Source: Wurfbainia villosa (lineage: Eukaryota; Streptophyta; Magnoliopsida; Zingiberales; Zingiberaceae). From it: a stretch of 64,000 nt of DNA. The notes beneath the pieces are model-generated. The model saw nothing but the letters and a program-made list of their open reading frames with translations, did not search any database and had not been told where the DNA came from. Shown in pieces: positions 32,781 to 46,786 of the stretch. Location: NCBI GenBank assembly GCA_025175895.1, contig CM046001.1, positions 24,872,314 through 24,936,313 of the forward strand. The letters are read 5' to 3'. Every line of letters begins with the position of its first letter. Within the stretch, counting starts at the first letter, position 1. The position numbers and the translations under genes are program-made.

Positions 32781-35435
32781 ATCAAGCTGGGACCACCGGT
32801 CCGTAGCGACACACTAATCACCCTTCACTTAACCATTACACAACACATGGTTGGTAATAAGTATGCAACATACGAGTATTGGAATAAATCCTACATTTAG
32901 GGCATTACCTACCCACGGATGAACTTTTACCTTATTTACAAATCAGGTTATCATCCGTACTCCAACATCTACACCCTACTAAACATTTATAGATCTACTT
33001 ACATCACATCTATAACTTCTAAATCATGATAAAGGAAAATGTGATATCAACCTTTAAGCAAATATAGCCAACGACAAGTATCAAGCATAAGATAAATAAG
33101 AGTAGGGTCAAGATAATATGAACACCTAACATGCTCATATCTATGACTAAATTTGAATACAATTACATCTACCTGACTAGGGTAGAAAATTACCCACATG
33201 ATATGTAGACTGTGTCGATAGTCTTCACGTCCATGAACCTATCTTGAATCATCCCAACTGTAGAATACAATATAACCAGTCGCTATCATGCATACGATAG
33301 AAATATGAATCTAAGCCAATCTTTGTACATTTTGTAAACAACATATATACTGTAAGTAGAATTTCCTTACACTACCAAATTAAATAAATTTACATAGAAA
33401 TCTAAATCTAAACTTACCTCACATTGATTCAACCTCCACTCCTTCTTGATAGTCTAAAGAGGATCCAATCTTCAGTAAATCTGAATTAATCATCTATCAC
33501 TACACAATGAATAGGAAACTATATCCCATTACCATATTATAACATATCCCAACTGTCAATTTAATCAAGCTAACTAAATGAACATCTCTATCTACAATTA
33601 AAGTAATAGTCCATAAAATTTACCTAGTTTCAAATCCATGGTAAGAGCTTCTTGATCCAAATTCCTCTCACTGCTTCACTGCCCTAGTTTCTCGATCTAT
33701 AGACAGAAATCCAATCTGCACAGATCATGGAGCTGAGGGAAGAAATCAATCTCGACTCCGATGCATCCTAACCCCGTTGCACTATAAGAAAATACATTTC
33801 CACTTATCCATCCATCTCAACCACATTCATTGACATTAACACGATTATTGAAGAATGTTACCCTACAGATCAATTTTCCACACCCTTATTTTCCTCCCGC
33901 GACAATAACACTTCCCTCCCTCTTTGATCCAATAGTGGGGAGGCGACTGATAGTGATGATCCTAGATCCTAGCTTGCAGATAAGGTGGCCTGGTGCTCGC
34001 GGACTCAACAATATCAGTGGTAGGCGACTCTGATGGCCAGAGGCAAGTCATCGACGGTTGGAGAGGGGCAGCCATGGAGATCTAGGTGGCTGGTGATGCC
34101 TGTTGCTTAGGTGAAGGTCTTCGATGCTCACTGCTGCTTGGATCGCCGGAGAGAGAAGGGGCGACGACAAGCTATCTGGTAGCGGCGAGTGATAGGAGAT
34201 GATGTCATCCATCTAGGCTCGGGGAAGTGAACGATCGACGGGGCCATACTGACGCATCCGACAGTGACGAAGATCGGGTGGAAGAGATGTCGATCACCCG
34301 CTGCTCCAGTAAGGCTCGATGAAGAGGGGAGAAGTGACAGCGACGACAACTAGAGCTCATGAAAAATACCTAGTCGGTCTGCTCTCGTCGGTGCTTGCAG
34401 CGTCCAACTGCGAGATCGAGTGAAATAGGGCAATTGTTGAGGATAGGTGGTCGATCGGAAGAAGACGAAAGGAATTGGGCAGCGATGAGCGGCATGGAGA
34501 CAGATCGGCGACCCACGGACACTGGCCACTGACAGCGCTCGGTCGATGCTGCCTGCTCACTGTGAAGACCAACCTCGACAAGTGGGAAGAAGCGACGGGG
34601 ACAACACTTGATCGGCGAAGAAAAGAAGGAATAAGGAGATTGCCATGAGAAGCAGACTAGATCGGGAAGAAGGGAAGAAGAGGATCGGTCGATCGAGGAA
34701 GAGGGAAAACGAAAGCAATCGAGGGAGAAATTAAATGATTTTATTAAACCTATTAATTCCTAGTAGATAGTCTAAACATGCTTTACAAAATCCTATCCGC
34801 TTTATCCCCATGAAATGTCCAAAATACTTCCGTTTAAATCTAGAAAAATTTCTAGAATTTTGTGAAAAATTCCATAAGAAAATTTCTTAATTAACAAGGA
34901 TATTTACTATTATTAATATTTTTTTTCAATATTTTACACAACTGTCCCAACTCAACAACAACCACTGCTCTCGAGTGGCCAAGTGGACAGTATGAACAAG
35001 TAGCATATAAACGAAGAGCTAGCTACACAACGGGGATCTCTACTGCTGGCCACTCCGACTGTCACTACCCATGAGTGGTCGAGTGTCACGCACCTAGGAC
35101 AATTGCACGCTACTCCAACAACCACTGTCAATAGTTGGGCGAGTGTGGCACAACAAATGCTCAACCCTCACACCAGTTACTCCTCCACGATTAACCTGGG
35201 AGGCAGGATGACTGACGACCCTCTCAACCACAAGGGAGACCAAGTCGCCAGCATGCATGTAAATGGCATGAATGCACAGTCACACATACATACATCCACC
35301 ATAGACTCTCTATCCTATAGAGAGTCATACTCAACTAATCAACACACTCTCTATTCTGCAGAGAGTCATACTCAACTAATCAACATACTCTTGATCCTGC
35401 AGAGAGTCATACTCAACTGATCAACGCACTCTCTA

Positions 35436-37276
35436 TGTTGGGTTTTTCCGAGCCACAAAAATCGCTTTTTGCATTGCGGAAACCTCGGAAGCCTCGACCA
35501 AGGATCCGTGCGAAGATGTATTAAAACTAAAACATGTATGTGCTTATATAAAACCCTAGATCTACCTTAGATCTATATGATAAGGACATTACCCTCGATA
35601 CGACGCCATTCGCAAATCCCGCTCGTCCAAAAGGTTCGCCGGAACTCAAGAGCGTCAAGTGCACACTCCTCTATTGGTATCCACACAAGAAAAAGGTGGA
35701 GAAAAGCAATCTTGAGTGTGCTAGCACTCCTTAGATGCTCGGCAAGATGAGGAAGGTGAGAGGGAGAGCTTGAGGGAAGTTGATCCAAGGAAGAAGATGA
35801 AGTTAGGAAGAAGAAGATGGAGTTACCCAAAAACAATTTCCATTTAAATCTAGAAGTGGTCGGCCACATTATAGCTTGGGAGGTTACATGCATGCATGTA
35901 ACTCCTATGACTCTTGGTCTCCTTCATGAGGTGGCACCAATTGATAAGTCAATGATGATGTGGAGCATCATCATTGGCCGACCATGCCAAGTCATCATCA
36001 TGACATGGCATTTGGTCAAGTCAAACTTGACCTTTCATCTTCCCTCTCAAGTCAAGTCAAAATTGACCTCTAATCTCCCATGGTTGATCAAATCTAACCA
36101 CTTGACTCAAGTCAATTTAATTTAATGAATCTCTATTCATTAATTTAAATTGATTTGATGAATAAAATCTAAATTAGACTCATTCAACACTTGAATCAAC
36201 TTGAGTCTAACTCAATTAGTCAAATTTGGATTACTCTTAATCCAATTTGGTTCATCCCATGAACCTAATCCTCATGGTTCATCATATGAACCTAATCTCC
36301 ATCTAATTGCCCTTATGTGTGTTACCCTATAGGTTCTTGTAACATTGGCAATGTCCCTAAACCGATTTAGGAACATAAGAAATGAGCAGTATCTAGCAAC
36401 ACATCATTGCTACCCAAGTTACAAGAATGTTGAGCTCCAACATCACCTTTGTGACTACTAATTGTGACTCTCACAATATGTGACAATGTCCCTCTATCCT
36501 TGACATCTAGATTGACCAATCGAGGTATAGACTGTGTCATCCTCGGTACAATCTATATCTTGAACTCCAAGTAGACTCACTCTAATCAAATGAGCTCAAT
36601 ATCTCATATTGACTCATTTGGGCATGGCCATGCATTTCGTGGTCTCACTCTATCAAGAATATCGATGTCACCCCCATCATATAAGAGGGATAGATCCCAT
36701 CTACATCACTCACATCCCTCCGCATAATTTGTTACATACCCAGTAATCGCCTTTATAGTCCACCCATTTACGGGTGACGTTTGATGAAGCCAAAGTATGC
36801 AACTTCTTATGTAGGGAACCATGGTGACTTCAGGTCTAAGGACTAATAGTCATACTAATAGCCACATGAGAAAGTATATGACACTCATATAACGATCCAT
36901 GATACTTTCTCATGACGGGTCATTCAGTATACATTCTCCAATGCATATCCATGTGTCAACTTGATATCTCATATCCATGACTTGTGAGATCAAGTCATCG
37001 TGTTGACCTACATGCTAGTCTCTACGCATTAACATTGTCCCTGAATGTTAATACTCGACTAGGAATGATTAAGAGTAGTGTTCTTTATATCATCTCATTA
37101 TCGATTCAACCAATCGATTGATATAGATAAGAACCTACTACTCAAGGACATTATTATATAGTTATTTGGCACCAATACAAGTAAATATAATAATCATGCC
37201 TTTATAAATAGGAATATGATACAATAAAGTCCATACAACAATCATCACATGATTGGCTCTAGGGCTTTCACTAACA
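35436..37276 (-). repeat. 3' LTR of Angela-like element A
   Basis: TGTTGGGTTTTTCC...TTTCACTAACA. A polypurine tract (37277-37290, minus TGCTAGTGGGAGAT) adjoins it. Several transitions separate it from the partner in the first 80 bp, fewer later. Confidence 0.93.
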
Positions 37277-37290
37277 ATCTCCCACTAGCA

Positions 37291-38826
37291 CTAGTGCCAA
37301 TCACCGTAGTATCTAATACCCAATGACCTAGTGTGACCATCATGCTTTTTCTGTGCCAAAGCCTTGGACAAGGGATCTGCGATGTTAGCCTCTGTGGGTA
37401 CTCTGCAAATCTTCACATCTCCTCTATCGATAATCTCTCGAATGAGATGGAAGCGCCGTAGTATGTGTTTGGTCCGCTGGTGTGAGCGAGGTTCCTTAGC
37501 CTGTGCAATCGCTCCATTGTTGTCACAATAGAGCTGTATGGGATCTGCTATGCTTGGAACCACCCCAAGCTCAGTAATGAACTTGTGGATCCAAACTGCC
37601 TCCTTTGTTGCCTCAGATGCAGCGATATACTCGGCTTCTGTTGTATAATAAATAACTGTGTCCTGCTTCGAACTCTTCCATCTCACAGCGCCACCATTCA
37701 AGCAAAACATGAACCCTGACTGCGATCTATAATCATCCTGGTCATTTTGGAAGCTGGCATCGCTGTAACCCTTTACAGCTAGCTCCTCATCGCCTCCAAA
37801 TATCAAGAAATATTCTTTAGTCCTTCTCAAGTACTTAAGAATATTCTTGACTGCTATCCAGTGACGCTCACCTGGATCTGACTGGTATCTCCTTGTCATG
37901 CTCAAAGCATACGAGACATCAGGATGAGTACACAACATGACGTACATGATAGATCCTATAGCAGATACATAAGGGATCTTATCCTTGTGGTCTCTCTCCT
38001 CTCTAGAAGAGGGACTTTGAGTCTTCGAAAGACTCACACCATGTGACATCGGCAGAAGTCCCTTCTTGGAATTCTGCATGACAAACCGTAGTAATACCGT
38101 GTCAATGTATGTACTCTGACTTAGGACAAGCAATCTCTTAGATCTATCTCTATAGATCTTGATGCCTAGAATACAGGTTGCTTCACCTAAGTCCTTCATT
38201 GAGAAGTATGTCCCCAACCAAGTCTTCACAGACTATAGCGAAGGGATGTCATTCCCAATGAGCAGTATGTCATCCACATACAATACAAGGAAGACAACTG
38301 TGTTCTCATTAACCCTCTTGTAGACACAGGGTACATCTTCATTCTTGATGAAACCAAACTGTTTGATCGCATCATCGAATCGAAGATTCCAACTCCGAGA
38401 GGCTTGCTTTAGCCCATTAATGGACCTTTGCAGCTTGCATACTTTTCCAGTATGCTGTGGATCTTCAAAACCCTCAGGTTGTATCATGTACACATCCTCG
38501 AGTAAGTTTCCATTCAGAAACACGATTTTGACATCCATCTGCTAGATCTCATAATCGTGGTATGCTGCAATAGCAAGCAAGATCCGAATGGACTTAAACA
38601 TCACCACTGGAGAAAAGGTTTCATCATAGTCAATACAATGAATTTTCTTGAAACCTTTAGCCACCAATCGACCCTTATAGGTATGCGTAAGTCTATCCAT
38701 GTCAGTCTTTCTCCTAAAGACCCACTTACACCCAATGGGTTTGACCCCTTCAGGTGGATCAAACAAAGTCCATACTTGGTTGGTGTTCATGGATTCCATC
38801 TCGGATCTCATGGCCTCTAGCCATTT
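37291..38826 (-). pseudogene. Angela-like A reverse transcriptase and RNase H
   Basis: RT runs from KWLEAMRSEMES and GCKWVFRRK to QMDVK-VFLNG, SINGLKQASRSWN and YVDDILLIGND (Asp pair near 38260). Then follow the connection and RNase H: GYSDASFQND, KQDTV-YYTTEAEYIAASEA, YCDNNGAIAQA, and HQRTKHILRRFH to the stop at 37291. In-frame stops occur at a Glu (before KWLEA), a Trp (EI-TAG-QMD) and a Gln (SL-TAG-SVK). It would copy RNA to DNA; this copy cannot. Confidence 0.9.
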
Positions 38827-39981
38827 CTAAGAATCTGGGCTCATCATAGCTTCCTGATAGGAGGTAGGCTCATTCTCAATGAGCATAACGTCATCATGGT
38901 CAGACAAGAGAAATGAGTATCTCTCAGGCTGACGACGTACCCTATCAGATCTGCGAAGAGGTAGGTCTACCTGAACAGGTTGTTGTTCCATAACTCTTTG
39001 TGCAACAACCTCATCACCCACAACACTTTGTGGTTCCTGTTCAACCTCCATCAAGGCCTCAGTGCTATAGTCCTTATCTTGAATTTCTTCAAGATCGAAG
39101 GTACTCCCACTAGTTTTTCTAGAAACAAAATCCCTTTCTAGAAAAACTCCAGTCTTTGCCACAAACACTTTGTGATGACTGGGAATGTAGAAGTAATATC
39201 CCTTTGTATCCTTGGGATATCCAACAAAATAGCACCTATCGGATTTGGGTCCCAATTTGTCTGAGACTTGACGTCGAACGTAAGCCTCACAACCCCAAAT
39301 CCTCATGAAAGATATCTTGGGATTTCTCCCTGTCCATATTGTATATGGTGTCTTTATGACAGCCTTGGATGGTACATGGTTAAGGGTAAAAGCTGCTTTG
39401 TCTGGAGCATATCCCAAAAAGGATATAGGAAGATCTGTGTGACTCATCATAGAACGTACCATATCTAATAGGGTACGATTCCTCCTTTCAGATACACCAT
39501 TCCACTGTGGTGTTCCAGGAGGAGTGAGTTGGGATAGAATCCCACACTCAGCTAGATAGTCACGAAACTCATGGCTAGGGTATTCACCACCTCAATCTGA
39601 TTGAAGTATCTTAATACTCTTGCCAAGCTGGTTTTGTACTTCATTCTTGAATTCTTTGAACTTTTCAAAGGATTCTGATTTATGTGTCATAAGATACACA
39701 TAACCATATCTACTGAAGTCATCAGTAAATGTAATGAAGTACCTGTAACCACCTCTAGCAGCAACATTGAAAGGACCACATACATCACTATGTATAAGTC
39801 CTAACAAATCTGTTGCTCTTTCGCTGTGTCCACTAAAGGGAGTCTTGGTCATTTTGCCTAAAAGGTAAGACTCACATGTCTCATATGATTCAAAATCAAA
39901 TGAGTCTAGCAGCCCATCCTTATGGAGCTGAGATAAGCGACTCTCATTTATGTGACCTAAGCGACAATGCCAGAGATAGGT
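38827..39981 (-). pseudogene. Angela-like A integrase
   Basis: The zinc region TYLWHCRLGHIN...ETCESYLLGK has the last Cys changed to Tyr (CESC in element B). Core residues follow: LLGLIHSDVCGPF (first Asp), KILQSD then a TGA in place of Arg, then GGEY (second Asp intact), and QWNGVSERRNR (Glu). The copia-specific C-terminal part with WGCEAYVRR and VGYPKDTKGYYFY follows. Stops: TAA at the Gln before TYLWH, and TGA at Arg. Confidence 0.88.
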
Positions 39982-41256
39982 TTAGTTCAACTCATTTGAC
40001 TTGAACCTTTTGGCACTTATGTTATAGATAGGGCTCTCTAAGTCTAGAAAGTAGAGTCCGTTCATTAGAGGTGCACTACAATAGAACATATCATTTAAAT
40101 AAACTGAACAACATTTGTTCTTTATTATAAATGTAAATCCTTTCTTGTCCAAACAAGAAACCCAAATTATGTTCTTAGTCAAAGCAGGCACATAACAACA
40201 TTCATCTAATTCTAGTACAAGCCCAGAGGGCAGAGATAGATCATAAGTTCCTACATCAATAGCAGCAACCCTTGCTCCATTGCCTACTCGTAGGTCCAAC
40301 TCGCCCTTTGTCAATGCCCTGCTATTTCTCAGCGCCTGCACATTGGTACAAATGTGAGATGCACATCCGGTATCTAATACCCATGGTGAAGAAATAGATA
40401 GATTGACTTCTATAATATTTATACCTAAAGTAGAAGTCTCACTTCTTTTCTTCTTAAGATCTTCCAGGTAAGCTTTGCAGTTACGCTTCCAGTGTCCATC
40501 TTCCTTGCAGTGGAAGTAAGCCCCTTCCTTGGCTACCCCTCCTTTGGGTTTAAGTTCTTTGCCTTTGCCCTTGGTTTGGGACTTTCCCTTACCTTTAGGC
40601 TTTCCCTTGCCTTTCTTTTTGTGCATCATCAAAATGGTGTCAGATTTTCCCTTCTTAAGGTTAAGCTCAGCAGTTCTCAACATGCTGAGCATCTCAGGTA
40701 GTGGCTTATCAATTTCATCCATGTTGTAATTCATGACAAATTGATTGTAGGCTTGTGGCAAAGATTGCAAGATCATGTCAGTGGCCAGCTCTTGGTCAAG
40801 TGGGAATCCCAGCCTTTGTAGGTTTTCTACGTACCCAATCATCTTGAGTACATATGGACCTACGGGTGTCCCATCTTGCATTTTGGACCCAAACAATGCC
40901 TTAGAGACTTCATATCTCTCATGCCTTGCTTGTCCATGATATAGTTGACGAAGATGTCCAACCATATCATAAGCATTCATGAACTCGTGTTGCTTCTAAA
41001 GCTCAGAGTTCATGGTCGCGAGCATTAGACATGACACATCTAATGCATCATCTTGATGCTTCTTGTAAGCATCTTTGTCAGCTCGCGAGGCAGTGGCAGG
41101 AGGTGCCTCCGGAATGGGCTGCTCCAGGACGTACAACTTCCTTTCTTGGGTGAGAACAATTCTCAGGTTCCTGTACCAGTCCAAGAAATTTGCTCCATTG
41201 AGCTTGTCCTTCTCAAGGACAGAACGCAGAGAGAGAGTGTTCGTGTTTGTCGACAT
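39982..41256 (-). pseudogene. Angela-like A Gag and protease
   Basis: Gag starts MSTNTNTLSLRSVLEKDKLN with NFLDWYRNLRIVL. A TAG at 40993-40995 sits where element B has Gln (SELQKQ). The capsid continues with MLSMLRTAELNLKK. A zinc knuckle reads YFHCKEDGHWKRNC (near 40480-40525), with Tyr in place of the first Cys. The protease motif WVLDTGCASHICTN (near 40345-40385) keeps Asp-Thr-Gly. Gag packages RNA and the protease releases it from the polyprotein. Confidence 0.88.
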
Positions 41257-42048
41257 AGTTATCTATAACATACAATGCAGAGAATTAATACATATTCCTT
41301 TTATCATTTAATTAGGCCTTTAATCAAATGATGCTCCCACTGAATTATAGGAATTTTGTAGAATCAAGTTATGGATGTGGTCAAACCAAATTACTAGATT
41401 CATACAAACTAGCTATACTTCTTGCGGGACAAGATCCACATCATACTAAGCCTTGAGTTAGCTTTGGCTAAATCGCCCAAGACTTAGTACAATTGGTGGG
41501 TAACACATTACCGATTACATCTCTATGCAACTCTTGTTTTTAGGATCAAGACCCACATTTACAAAAGACCTTGAGTTAGCTTTGGCTAAATCGCCCAAGA
41601 TTTAGTGTAAATGCGATCTTATCCTATCTTTCCAACGGTTGGAATATGCCTATAGTTCTACTCGATCTAATTGAGTTAACTAGTTTTGCTGAATCTAATT
41701 GAGCTTACTCTAACCCAAGCGTGATAGGCGGGACCAAGATTGTCCCTCCGCACCCTACCAAGATAATATGTGTTGCTCTTCTTTGGCAGATTCAACAACA
41801 ACAAATGATCGAGGCAGTGATGGGTATCAAGGCTCGGTAGGCATTTTCTAGTTGATTCGATTATGATCTAATCTAATCGTAATGTGTATCATATACGCAT
41901 TGAGGTCTTTATTATCCTATATTAGCATGCATCACATACATACATACATTATTCTAGCATGCATCATATACATACAAGAAAATTATCCTAGCATGCATCA
42001 TATACATACAAGCATTATTCTACTAGCATGCATCACATACATACAAGC

Positions 42049-42155
<107 letters not shown>

Positions 42156-42640
42156 TATCAACATATATATATATATACATTTAACTGTGATGTAGTCATG
42201 ACCCTACTACGATCTTCTCAAGCCAATGAGAAGATCGGACGGTCAACCTAAGGCTAGCGGCTTCTCCAAGCGCTTCCTTTGACCGCCATGTGTCTCGGTA
42301 CCCTTCTTGTAACTTCGTCTACAAGTGGACTTTCCACCGTTCCATTTTGTACATTAAAAATATGAAGCTCGAGTTTCATTCGAGTCTAAAACTATTTACA
42401 ACTAGAATTTCAAAAGAGGAGGTACGACGTGCATGTCGCATACACTATACAACACGCACAACCACAAAAACGGCACGCAGGCCGTATTATGAATTACAAC
42501 ACACATATTCCAATCAAATTGGGGTCATTGGGCCATGACAATCACAGAATTATACATAATTCTAAATTATGTATTTTTACAAAAAATTTCTATAATTTTT
42601 CCAATTTTTTTTCAAATTTATGAGTCACCTCTCCGTAACG

Positions 42641-42796
42641 GTCCCGCAAAGCGGTTTCCGGGCACGATCGCGGGACAAGGCCCCTTTCGGGGATAAAGGC
42701 AGCACCCATACTCACAAAATTAACTTCGTAAGTGTCTCTATTACGATCCTACAGCAACTGAAGTCGCTGTCCCAAAAACCTAAAGCGAGAACTCGC
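42641..42796 (-). promoter_or_regulatory. candidate structured RNA signal in leader
   Basis: Perfect stems: GTCCCGC (42641-42647) with GCGGGAC (42670-42676), CCCC-tttc-GGGG (42681-42692) and GCGAG-aa-CTCGC (42785-42796). They lie 200-350 nt after the primer site in an otherwise AT-rich leader. A packaging or dimerisation role is inferred by position. Confidence 0.45.
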
Positions 42797-42979
42797 CGTT
42801 TCGGAGAGTTTTTCTCGACGGTTGACGCCTACAAGTGTCCCAACACTCGTTGCTTCAAATCTTCGAGAAAAATACCCAAAAATTCTATAAAATTAGGAAA
42901 TTTACAGAAACATAAAAATCTGTAATTTTTATATCTAATATAAAAACTACAAAAATGAAACACATACATGCTTCGCACG

Positions 42980-42993
42980 TGGCTCTGATATCA
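42980..42993 (-). promoter_or_regulatory. primer-binding site of Angela-like A
   Basis: The minus strand reads TGATATCAGAGCC after the LTR. This is the iMet site with one G to A change (TGGTATC in element B). Confidence 0.88.
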
Positions 42994-42994
42994 C

Positions 42995-44837
42995 TGTTGG
43001 GTTTTTCCGAGCCGCAAAAACCGCTTTTTGCGTTGCGGAAACCTCGGAAGCCCCGGGCACGGATCCGTGCGAAGATGTATTAAAACTAAAACATGTATGT
43101 GCTTATATAAAACCCTAGATCTACCTTAGATCTATATGATAAGGATGTTACCCTCGATGCGACGCCCTTCGTAAATCCCGCTCGTCCAAAATGTTCGCCG
43201 GAACTCAAGAGCGTCAAGTGCACACTCCTCTATTGGTATCCACACAAGCAAAAGGTGGAGAAAAGAAATCTTGAGTGTGCTAGCACTCCTTAGATGCTTG
43301 GAAAGATGAGGAAGGAGAGAGGGAGAGCTTGAGGGAAGTTGATCCAAGGAAGAAGATGAAGTTAGGAAGAAGAAGATGGAGTTACCCAAAATCAATTTCC
43401 ATTTAGATCTAGAAGTGGCCGGCCACAATATAGCTTGGGAGGTTACATGCATGCATGTAACTCCAATGGCTCTTGGTCTCCCTCATGAGGTGGCACCAAT
43501 TGATAAGTCAATGATGATGTGGAGCATCATCATTGGCCGGCCATGCCAAGTCATCATCATGACATGGCATTTGGTCAAGTCAAACATGACCTTTCATCTT
43601 CCCTCTCAAGTCAAGTCAAAATTGACCTCTAATCTCCCATGGTTGATCAAATCTAACCACTTGACTCAAGTCAATTTAATTTAATGAATCTCTATTCATT
43701 AATTTAAATTGATTTGATGAATCAAATCTAAATTAGACTCATTCAACACTTGAATCAACTTGAGTCTAACTCAATTAGTCTAATTTGGATTACTCTTAAT
43801 CCAATTTGGTTCATCCCATGAACCTAATCCTCATGGATCATCATATGAACCTAATCTCCATCTAATTTCCCTTATGTGTGTGACCCTATAGGTTCTTGTA
43901 ACATTGGCAATGTCCCTAAACCGATTTAGGAACATAAGCAATGAGCGGTATCTAGCAACACATCATTGCTACCCAAGTTACAAGAATGTTGAGCTCCAAC
44001 ATCACCTTTGTGACTACTAATTGTGACTCTCACAATATGTGACAATGTCCCTCTATCCTTGACATATAGATTGACCAATCGAGGCATAGACCGTGTCATC
44101 CACGGTACAATCTATATCTTGAACTCCAAGTAGACTCACTCTAATCAAATGAGCTCAATATCTCATATTGACTCATTTGGGCATGACCATGCACTTCGTG
44201 GTCTCAATCTATCAAGAATATCGATATCACCCCTGTCATATAGGAGGGATAGATCTCATCTACATCACTCACATCCCTCCGCATAATTTGTTACATACCC
44301 AGTAATCGCCTTTATAGTCCACCCATTTACGGGTGACATTTGACGAAGCCAAAGTATGCAACTCCTTATGTAGGGAACCATGGTGACTTCTGGTCTAAGG
44401 ACTAATAGTCATACTAATAGCCACATGAGAAAGTATATGACACTCATATAACGATCTATGATACTTTCTCATGGCGAGTCGTTCAGTATACATTCTTCAA
44501 TGCATACCCATGTGTCAACTTGATATCTCATATCCATGACTTGTGAGATCAAGTTATCGTGTTGACCTACATGCTAGTATCTACGCATTAACATTGTCCC
44601 TGAATGGTAATACTCGATTAGGAATGATTAAGAGTAGTGTTCTCTATATCATCTCATTATCGATTCAACCAATCGATTGATATAGATAAGAACCTACTAC
44701 TCAAGGACATTATTATATTTAGTTATTTGGCACAAATACAAGTAAATATAATAATCATGCCTTTATAAATAGGAATATGATAGAATAAAGTCCATACAAC
44801 AATCATCACATGATTGGCTCTAGGGCTTTCACTAACA
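42995..44837 (-). repeat. 5' LTR of Angela-like element A
   Basis: 1843 bp, TGTTGGGTTTTTCC...TTTCACTAACA, partner of 35436-37276, followed by the target duplication ctcta. Confidence 0.93.
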
Positions 44838-44842
44838 CTCTA

Positions 44843-46274
44843 TCCTGCAGAGAGTCATACTCAACTAATCAATACACTCTCTATCCTGTAGAAAGTCAGA
44901 CTCAACTGATCAACACACTCTCTATTTTGCAGGGAGTCATACTCAATTGATCACAACTAAGCTAGGACCACCGGTCCATTGCGACACCCTATCCACAATC
45001 CACATGACCATACATAAACACATGATCCAAAATGGATACGTGATTTGTAACCATCATACCACATAAGGAATGTAATATGACAATCAACTCTACATCTAAG
45101 TCATCACCCATCCCATGGATGAATTGGCTAACTTGCACAATTCGGATCAACAACCGAATTTAGTTATGTACACATAGTAAACCACTATAGGTCAACTTAC
45201 CATAAACTCTATAATTCATAACAATGATGGATGAATAGATAAAATCAATGATAGAGCATTTAAGTTTAAAGGAAAGTATCAAGCATCAGAAAAATTAGAG
45301 TGGAGTCAAGATCAAAGTGAAAACAATATGCAATCACATGCATCGAGGTTTAGCTACTACCTGACCAGGGTAGGTAATATTACCCACCTGCGATAAAGCT
45401 GATAATAATAATATCTTCACGGCCGTGGTCCTGTCTTGTATCCACATCTTGCACATATTATAACATTATGGTTAAGTGCAAGCATACAACGAACGATCGA
45501 ATCGAATCCTACATTGACTTCGTATCCCGATCAACTAGATTAATCTAGTTATCCAATTAACCTAATCAAGCCTTCACATTAATCCCTCTGCTTGTACAGT
45601 TAACACCGTAATTAAACCCACCGTTTCCAATTAGCGAATATGCTAACCTATAACATTCAACTCCATACACAATTACATAGCAAATCATCATCACACACAC
45701 ATCTATCCACACCAAATTCAACAACACAGCCAACTATAGATCAATATACTCTTTTCTTCATAAATCAATCCACCACATCCCTCATAGCTCACAATTTCAT
45801 CAATTTAGGGATCTAACAACCCTAATTGACATCCTCATCGCAAGACAACTTAATCCACAACCATTTATAGCCATGTTCACACCAATTTGAAGATCTGACC
45901 AACTCGAAGTGAATCACACAACTCATCCCCAACCTAACAAACCTCCAAACAGATCAGCACAACCTCATTCGACAACCAAATCCCCACAAGCAACCATGTT
46001 GTAGCATACAAAACATGATAAAATCATGGATCAACATAAACCTTGCCTCAACCTTGATCCCCCATTCCAATCCACACAACCACCAACCCCTCTTTGAACC
46101 CAAGATTCACCACCTAATCTACAACAACGTTCCGTAGAAATTGAAGTGGATAGAAGAGAAAGGAAATCTCGAGATATACCAACACTTGAAGCTACACCTG
46201 CAGTACTCTACCCCCCCCCCCCCAACTTCCCTATTTGCCGCAATGGCTAAATCTCTGACCAAAGTGAACAACAA
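44843..46274 (-). repeat. outer Tekay-like LTR, continuing piece
   Basis: It continues the hairpin minisatellite and then aligns with 32785-33700 of the inner copy (aagct-ggaccaccggtcc, then a cttcacg-ccgtg block). It contains a run of about 13 C at 46211. Not coding. Confidence 0.75.
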
Positions 46275-46472
46275 TGTTAGTGCATATAAGATTCACATAT
46301 CTCCACAATGGTATGATATTGCCCACTTTGGGCCTAAGCCCTTATGGTTTTATTTTTGGGCTTCACCCAAAAGGCGTCATACCAATGGAGATATCTTTTT
46401 ATCTTATAAGCACATGAACTTTTCCATGTCTTACCAATGTGGGACTTTGATTGTATTCCCAATACTCCAACA
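46275..46472 (-). repeat. TRIM 3' LTR
   Basis: 198 bp with TG and CA ends. The polypurine tract follows on its right (46473-46490). Confidence 0.9.
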
Positions 46473-46786
46473 ATCCCCCCCCCTCAAACGAAGGACCACA
46501 TTGACCCCCCTCAAGTCTATCTGTCCTTGAAGGACATCCTCTGCTTGATGTTCGATCCTCAACCCACCAGGACTTCCTGCCAACTGTATGGTCCTCCTGA
46601 CCCAGCTGGACTTCCTGCTAGTTGTCCAACCCTTCTAGCCCAACTGGACTTCCTGCCAGTCGTTCGTTCCTCCTGACCCAACTGGACTTCCTGCTTGGTG
46701 TCTGATTCTCTTGATCCAGACATGGGAGCTCAACTTCCTTCGTTCGAGGTTCATGGCTTGACATGGACCATGTCTCTAATACCAAT

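Larger units (their letters stand above)
31235..34938 (-). mobile_element. Tekay/Del-like solo LTR, inner copy
   Basis: The 3704-bp unit reads TGTCACACCCC...ATTTTACA with the 5-bp duplication caact on both sides (31230-31234 and 34939-34943). Because the flanks are the outer copy of the same LTR, this is an insertion of the family into itself. On the minus strand it starts TGTAAAATATTG, has a CTTCC-rich leader-like part and ends GGGGTGTGACA. It encodes no protein. Short ORFs in it are low-complexity. Confidence 0.85.

Noticed and set aside
33830..34700. Ser- or Arg-rich ORFs on both strands of the Tekay-like LTR
   Set aside because: No recognisable domain, low-complexity composition, not preserved in the outer copy. 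They lie in a non-coding LTR leader-like part.
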